NCBI GenBank assembly: GCA_946800325.1
Contig: OX326957.1
Span: forward strand, 63,369,570-63,433,569
Direction of reading: 5' to 3'
Origin: Luzula sylvatica
Taxonomy: Eukaryota; Streptophyta; Magnoliopsida; Poales; Juncaceae
DNA: 64,000 nt
A program made the translations under genes and the position numbers. Positions 59,755-64,000 of this stretch are shown here, piece by piece (position 1 is the stretch's first letter; each line of letters opens with the position of its first letter). The notes beneath the pieces were generated by a model, which saw nothing but the letters and a program-made list of their open reading frames with translations, made no database searches and was not told where the DNA came from.

Positions 59755-59950
59755 CTTATGGTTCGTTCGAACGAACCACCTTATGGCTCATTTATGTGTT
59801 AATTCCAAATTACATTCGTAGTAGTCCGTTCGAACGAACACCAATGTTGGTTCGAACGAACCACTCCCTGGAATGAATATGTATAAAACCGTTTTATACT
59901 CGTAGTGGTCCGTTCGAACGGACCCTACTGTTCGTTCGAACGAACCACTC
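59755..59950. repeat. Palindrome array in U3 (GGTTCGTTCGAACGAACC type)
   Basis: Five palindromes or near-palindromes (TTCGTTCGAACGAA, TCCGTTCGAACGAA, TCCGTTCGAACGGA) within 200 bases of the 3' LTR of the element, arranged in pairs near 59762, 59830/59850 and 59910/59932. Confidence 0.9.
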
Positions 59951-60123
59951 TCTGGAACTTAACTTTGCACAATCCTATTATGCGTTTAATCAAATCAATG
60001 AACATTCATATTCATATATCCTTTGTACACTTTTAGCGTTGATCCAAAACTGTATTTCCTTCATAATACCCAATTAGTCATAGTGGAAAGATTACATTCT
60101 AAAACGAAAATACTTGAGACTCC

Positions 60124-60835
60124 GGCTTATGAAGCCTTCGCTTTGTTCTTCTTCACCTCCTCGAGGTAAAGTTTACAATTCCTTTTCCAATGCCCATTTT
60201 TGTGGCAATGGAAACACGTCTCAACATCGCATTTCTCCTTCTTCGTCTTTGGTTTTGATAATTTCTTGCTCGAACCGCCCTTAGGCAATGATCTCTTACG
60301 ATCCTTATTCTGAATTACGAGAACATTTTCGACACCTCGTGCCTTAGACTCCCCGGATGCCTTGAGCATGTCCCATTTAAAATTCTTGAGGATCTCATGG
60401 AGATCGGGGATCGACTTATTCATCGAATGCATATGATAATTTGTAACGAATGTAGAGAATATAGGTGACAACGCACACAAAATCAGATCTTATTGCGTTC
60501 TCGGTGACACTATCTCTCCAAACTTCTCAAGACGGGGTATGAGAGCTTGTACCTTCAATACGTGAGTGCTCACTAAAGATCTGATAGGCATCTTACATGT
60601 TACCAACTATTTGAGAGTATTGAACCGTTCAATACGCTCTTGCTCTTGCAAGATTTCCTTGAGAGTCCGCATTTATCTTGTATGCATCCGAGTCCTCAAA
60701 CTGTTTTTGAAGGTATGCGTCCATGCATACCAACATGCGGCATGCCAAATCATTCGACTCCTTCTTAAATCTTTCGAATGCGGCTTTCTCCTCAGCCGTA
60801 GCTTCAATGGCCGGTTCTATCATTTATGTGTCTAA
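60124..60835 (-). pseudogene. Copia gag relic with zinc knuckle
   Basis: The N-terminal piece (60823-60629) carries KAAFERFKKESNDLACRMLV, like the start of copia gag. After a broken stretch, 60480-60127 carries the C-terminal part with FVTNYHMHSMNKSIPDLHE, a basic linker, and the zinc knuckle CFHCHKNGHWKRNC followed by LYLEEVKKNKAKAS and a stop. In intact elements the frame would continue into protease and integrase; here it ends 60 bases before the LTR. Confidence 0.85.
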
Positions 60836-61427
60836 CACATGGCTCTTAGTCTCTTGCCTAAGAACAATTCTTAGGTTTTAGTGCCAATCTATGAAATTAC
60901 GGCCAACAAGATTTTTTTTTCTAATACCGATCTTATCGATATAGTATTGGTTTTGGTGTTGACAAAAGACATTATTCTACAAGGAAGAAAATAAAAATTG
61001 ACTTTACTAACCGTGTGTACTTAAGTTATATGTTTATATGATGATTTATTTAAAATGTGCTATTTCTATCAAATCGATAACCCTCATATCGATTCGAGAC
61101 TATAAGTTCGATAACACTTCAAGACCCATATCTCATGATCCTCCCACAAGTGACTTTGGCCTATCGAGCGAGATCTCGCTATTTAGGTAGGATTATATCC
61201 AATCGTATCCAATACGTCGACTATTAACCCTTCATAGGATTTTAGTATCGAATCGTATCATATACAATCCAAATTTCCGTGTGTGCATCATATCTATTAC
61301 AAGAACACCAATTGAATTGGCTTGGACACTTAAGTCACATCCATATACTATGTATTGTTCAATTGAACTATCAATATGCCCGACTTTGGCCTGAAACAAC
61401 ATTGATCCTCAATTAATGCTTATCACC

Positions 61428-61926
61428 TATGGCGCACGGCTACGGATACGGATACGGCTATATAGTTATTATTTTAATATATTTATATTGAACATAATTA
61501 ATAAATAAATAACAAATTAAATAATAAATTAATAATACTTTTGAATTAAATCATGACAAAAACAAATCAACATAACAATACATGTATCATAAAAGTATCC
61601 TAAATTTATTATAGAGGTATCCTAAAACTAATTTAGAAGTATCCTAGAAGTATCCTATATAATTTATTTAAAAATATTATTGGCCAAAATATATAATGGG
61701 CCGAAGTATCATAAATGGAGTATCCCAGCCGTATCCTGAACGTATCCCAACCGTATCATGTCGTATCCTGCCGTATCCCCGCCGTATCCGAAAAAATTTA
61801 TTAGAATAATCGGATATGCCACGTTGCGTATGCGATACGTATCTGAACCGTATCGTACCCGTATGAGTATCGGATACCCGTATCCTCAGGATACTTCTGT
61901 ATTTTTGAAGTATCTCCGTAACATGG
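61428..61926. mobile_element. MITE-like insertion, 499 bp, TSD CTTATCACC
   Basis: CTTATCACC occurs at 61419-61427 and again at 61927-61935, while the sister element reads straight through the equivalent site (near 16997-17007). The ends (TATGGCGCACGG and, reverse complement, CCATGTTACGG) are weakly inverted. The body carries CGGATACGG and CCGTATCC words at the two ends in opposite sense. The 8- or 9-base duplication fits a hAT- or Mutator-type MITE; no coding capacity. Confidence 0.75.
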
Positions 61927-62189
61927 CTTATCACCCATTGATACGAACAATAATGCATGTCCGACTTTGGCCTGAAACCACGCATTATGTCATACCAATT
62001 TCGATGGCAGTAGACATGGAAGACATTTTCAAGACTTCAATATTATGAGGGATCATGTTATACATGTTTTAACTTTGACATAATCATATTATATCATATT
62101 ATCACAAGATTATGTATGAATTATTTGAATTGACATAAAGAATTTGAGTTTTCAAAGTTTATAGTAAAAAACAAAATTTTGTAAACAAA

Positions 62190-62490
62190 ACCTCTTCCGT
62201 TCGAACGGAAGCCTAGCTCCGTCCTAACGGAAGTGCTCGTGTAACAATTACAGATTTATAGGGACTCTTCCGTTCGAACGAAATCCTAGTTCCGTCCGAA
62301 CGGGCCCAAACGCACAACACTTGTACAATTTACAAAGATCATTATGTCCGAACGCAATCCTCCGTTCGAACGGAAGAATGGGACGCGACTGATCCAATCA
62401 GCCCTCCTATTCCTCCACATGGCTTCCCCGTGGCATCTCCGTACCCCCAGTTCCGTCCGAACGGAAGAACCATTCCGTCCGAACGGAAGG
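62190..62490. repeat. Palindrome array in the leader (TTCCGTTCGAACGGAA type)
   Basis: About nine cores such as TTCCGTTCGAACGGAA and TTCCGTCCGAACGGAA at 62197, 62217, 62268, 62291, 62345, 62360, 62452 and 62473. It has the same position, between primer site and gag, as 17340-17925, with a different core. Confidence 0.9.
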
Positions 62491-62718
62491 CACATATTTC
62501 ACAGTTCTGCCTGATTTTTTGTCTTTTCGATCGTTTCCAAAATGACTGATTGTGAAACTCTTTCATGATGGCTCCTAGATACTCTCAATCATCACATGAT
62601 TCATCTCTGATATTTCATCAAAAACCTAACTTCAAAACATCAAAATTTATCAAAATTTATGCATGCATGCGTATAACACTTATACGCATTTGATTCGACA
62701 ATCGAATCGATATTAATC

Positions 62719-62731
62719 GCTATGATACCAC
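62719..62731 (-). promoter_or_regulatory. Primer-binding site, initiator tRNA-Met (one mismatch)
   Basis: Minus-strand GTGGTATCATAGC, one base different from the site at 18154-18166, directly beside the LTR end CCCAATA. Confidence 0.88.
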
Positions 62732-62828
62732 TATTGGGAATCACCGTCCCGGACCCCACACATAGAGAGGGGTTGTGGAACGATTCCCTTAATCCAAGAT
62801 CACGCCATCGACACGAGAGTACCATCAT
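62732..62828 (-). mobile_element. Truncated 5' LTR (U5 end only)
   Basis: About 97 bases matching the U5 end at 18167 (GATCACGCC, ACGAGAGTACC). Homology stops near 62826 and AT-rich DNA follows. The terminal CA has become TA. Confidence 0.75.
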
Positions 62829-63589
62829 TACTGACGGGATTTCCAACTCGGCCACATAATTAATTTTTTTTATTATTTAAAAGTAATTCTCTGATTAATT
62901 AAACTAATGATTGACTAATTAAATAAAACAACAATTAGAAACTGGCGGAGTTTGAGATTCTATCAATTTTGCAAGTGATGTGATATGGGATTCTGGCCTT
63001 ACTTATTTCGAGAATAAACTTCACAGTGTGGTTATTTTTGGAATAAACTTGTAAAAGTTGGGTATATACAAAAATGCACCTATATTTTTTCTTCTTCCAA
63101 AAACTCCCTAACACTTTTAAATTCCCTCAAAAACCCTTATCTTTTTGTTATGTTTACATAGCTGACTATTATACCGCATAATTTATTTATAAATCTAAAT
63201 AATTTAATAAATAATACAAAGATATTAAAATATTATATCAAAAACAAAAATAAATTAGTTGTTAAAAAATAATACATAGATATTAAAATATTATAATAAA
63301 TAATACATAGATGTTTAAATATTATAATAAATAATACATAGATGTTTAAATATTATAATAAATAATACATATATTAAATTATTATTATAAATAATACATA
63401 GATATTAAATATTATAGTAAATAATAGAATAATATTGAAATATTATTATAGGGGGTATAATGGTCATCTTCAAAAACATAACAAAAAAGTAGGATTTTGT
63501 AGCAAATCAAAAAATGTAAGTGGGTTTTTTTTATGAAGCAATAAATATAGAAGATTTATAATGGTCATCTTCAAATACATAGATATTAA
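62829..63589. other. AT-rich intergenic DNA
   Basis: No gene. It contains the tandem repeat below and two copies of TATAATGGTCATCTTCAAA (63457 and 63558). Confidence 0.55.
63200..63430. repeat. ~31-bp AT-rich tandem repeat, about six units
   Basis: Unit around AATAATACATAGATGTTTAA / ATATTATAAT, with near-identical copies near 63297 and 63328 and diverged copies on both sides. Confidence 0.8.
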
Positions 63590-64000
63590 ACGTTGTATCA
63601 CCCAAATACTTAATCCATATGAATGCATCCCTTTAAAAAATTTGTTTACATAAATTAATATTCATTCACCTTATATCAAAACTGTGTGCGGGTTGTGTAA
63701 TATGATTACATGAACCCCGATTTGAGCTTGTGTGGACGTCGGCATAATACGTGATTATGTGCAGCGAAACCGTCACACCTAAAGTTTCAATTCTAAACAT
63801 CCCTAGCCGCGTGTCGGTTTGCTTAAGAGAGAAGCATTTCTATTATCTGATAATAGACTGAACGCGTACACTAGTACGTTAGCCGAGGAGATGATTATGT
63901 TTTGCTAATCATAGGACAAGGTGCTTGTCTAATCGGGAACATAGATATATGCTAGGTGACATATATTGGATATGACCAAAATTGCGAGACCATGACATGG
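63590..64000 (+). mobile_element. Copia internal fragment, inverted relative to the 11-19 kb element
   Basis: Reverse complement of about 12700-13130, with the same landmarks (CACCCAAATACTTAATCCATA, GTGATTATGTGCAGCGAAACC, AGGTGACATATATTGGATAT). It is the 3' end of a copia internal region in plus orientation, cut by the window edge, so its LTR would lie beyond 64000. Confidence 0.85.

Larger units (their letters stand above)
59740..62828 (-). mobile_element. Second gag-only copia derivative, truncated at both LTRs
   Basis: Minus-strand order: partial 5' LTR (62732-62828), primer site 62719-62731, palindrome-rich leader (62190-62490), a MITE insertion (61428-61926), gag (60835-60124), then after only 60 bases the 3' LTR start TGAAGGAAATACAG at 60063. 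The 3' LTR keeps only its U3 (to about 59740). Integrase, RT and a polypurine tract are missing between gag and the 3' LTR. It is the same family as 11004-19269, with colinear leader and gag. Confidence 0.85.

Overview
This is nuclear DNA from a flowering plant, most likely a eudicot. It is strongly AT-rich, its genes carry GT-AG introns and TATA-box promoters, and much of it is retrotransposon sequence with plant-type signatures such as an initiator-tRNA-Met primer site, Ty1/copia gag-pol, an L1-type LINE and hAT and CACTA MITEs. I cannot name the species from sequence alone.

Layout. 1-2270: AT-rich, no gene. 2271-7368: a ~125-bp satellite (about 41 monomers) with alternating monomer types. 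7673-21050: a nested transposon block. A 5'-truncated LINE (minus strand) sits at the apex of a large inverted repeat built from an LTR plus flanking DNA. The LINE reverse transcriptase is itself split by an 8.27-kb Ty1/copia element (11004-19269) with a CGATC target duplication, and that element's left LTR is rearranged. 24447-27067: a nine-exon cytochrome P450 gene of the CYP87A type. 28060-32703: a gag-only, SIRE/Maximus-like copia derivative whose left LTR is interrupted by a solo LTR (TSD ACCTA); the right LTR preserves the empty site. 36219-38492: a four-exon IQD (IQ67-domain) calmodulin-binding gene. 39268-46127: a MITE-rich interval with a hAT MITE carrying GC-rich gene-like DNA, a 134-bp CACTA MITE and the end of another copia element. 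47664-49823: a six-exon QUA3-like pectin methyltransferase gene, convergent with 50985-52372, a five-exon rhomboid-like gene. 55747-59364: an intronless gene for an unrecognised 1205-residue secreted protein made of 36 tandem 27- or 29-residue Ser/Pro-rich repeats between His-rich ends. 59740-64000: a second gag-only copia derivative carrying a nested MITE, then an inverted fragment of the same copia family at the window edge.

The five host genes are unrelated in pathway: oxidative sterol/triterpenoid-type metabolism, calmodulin scaffolding, Golgi pectin methylation, intramembrane protease-fold membrane protein and a secreted wall-type protein. I see no evidence of a cluster. The two least expected signals are the secreted repeat protein, whose coding array has its own nine-repeat higher-order period, and a recurrent arrangement in which copies of one copia family carry arrays of short near-perfect palindromes (cores such as CCGTTRYAACGG or CGTTCGAACG) in U3 or in the leader between primer site and gag, each copy with its own variant.
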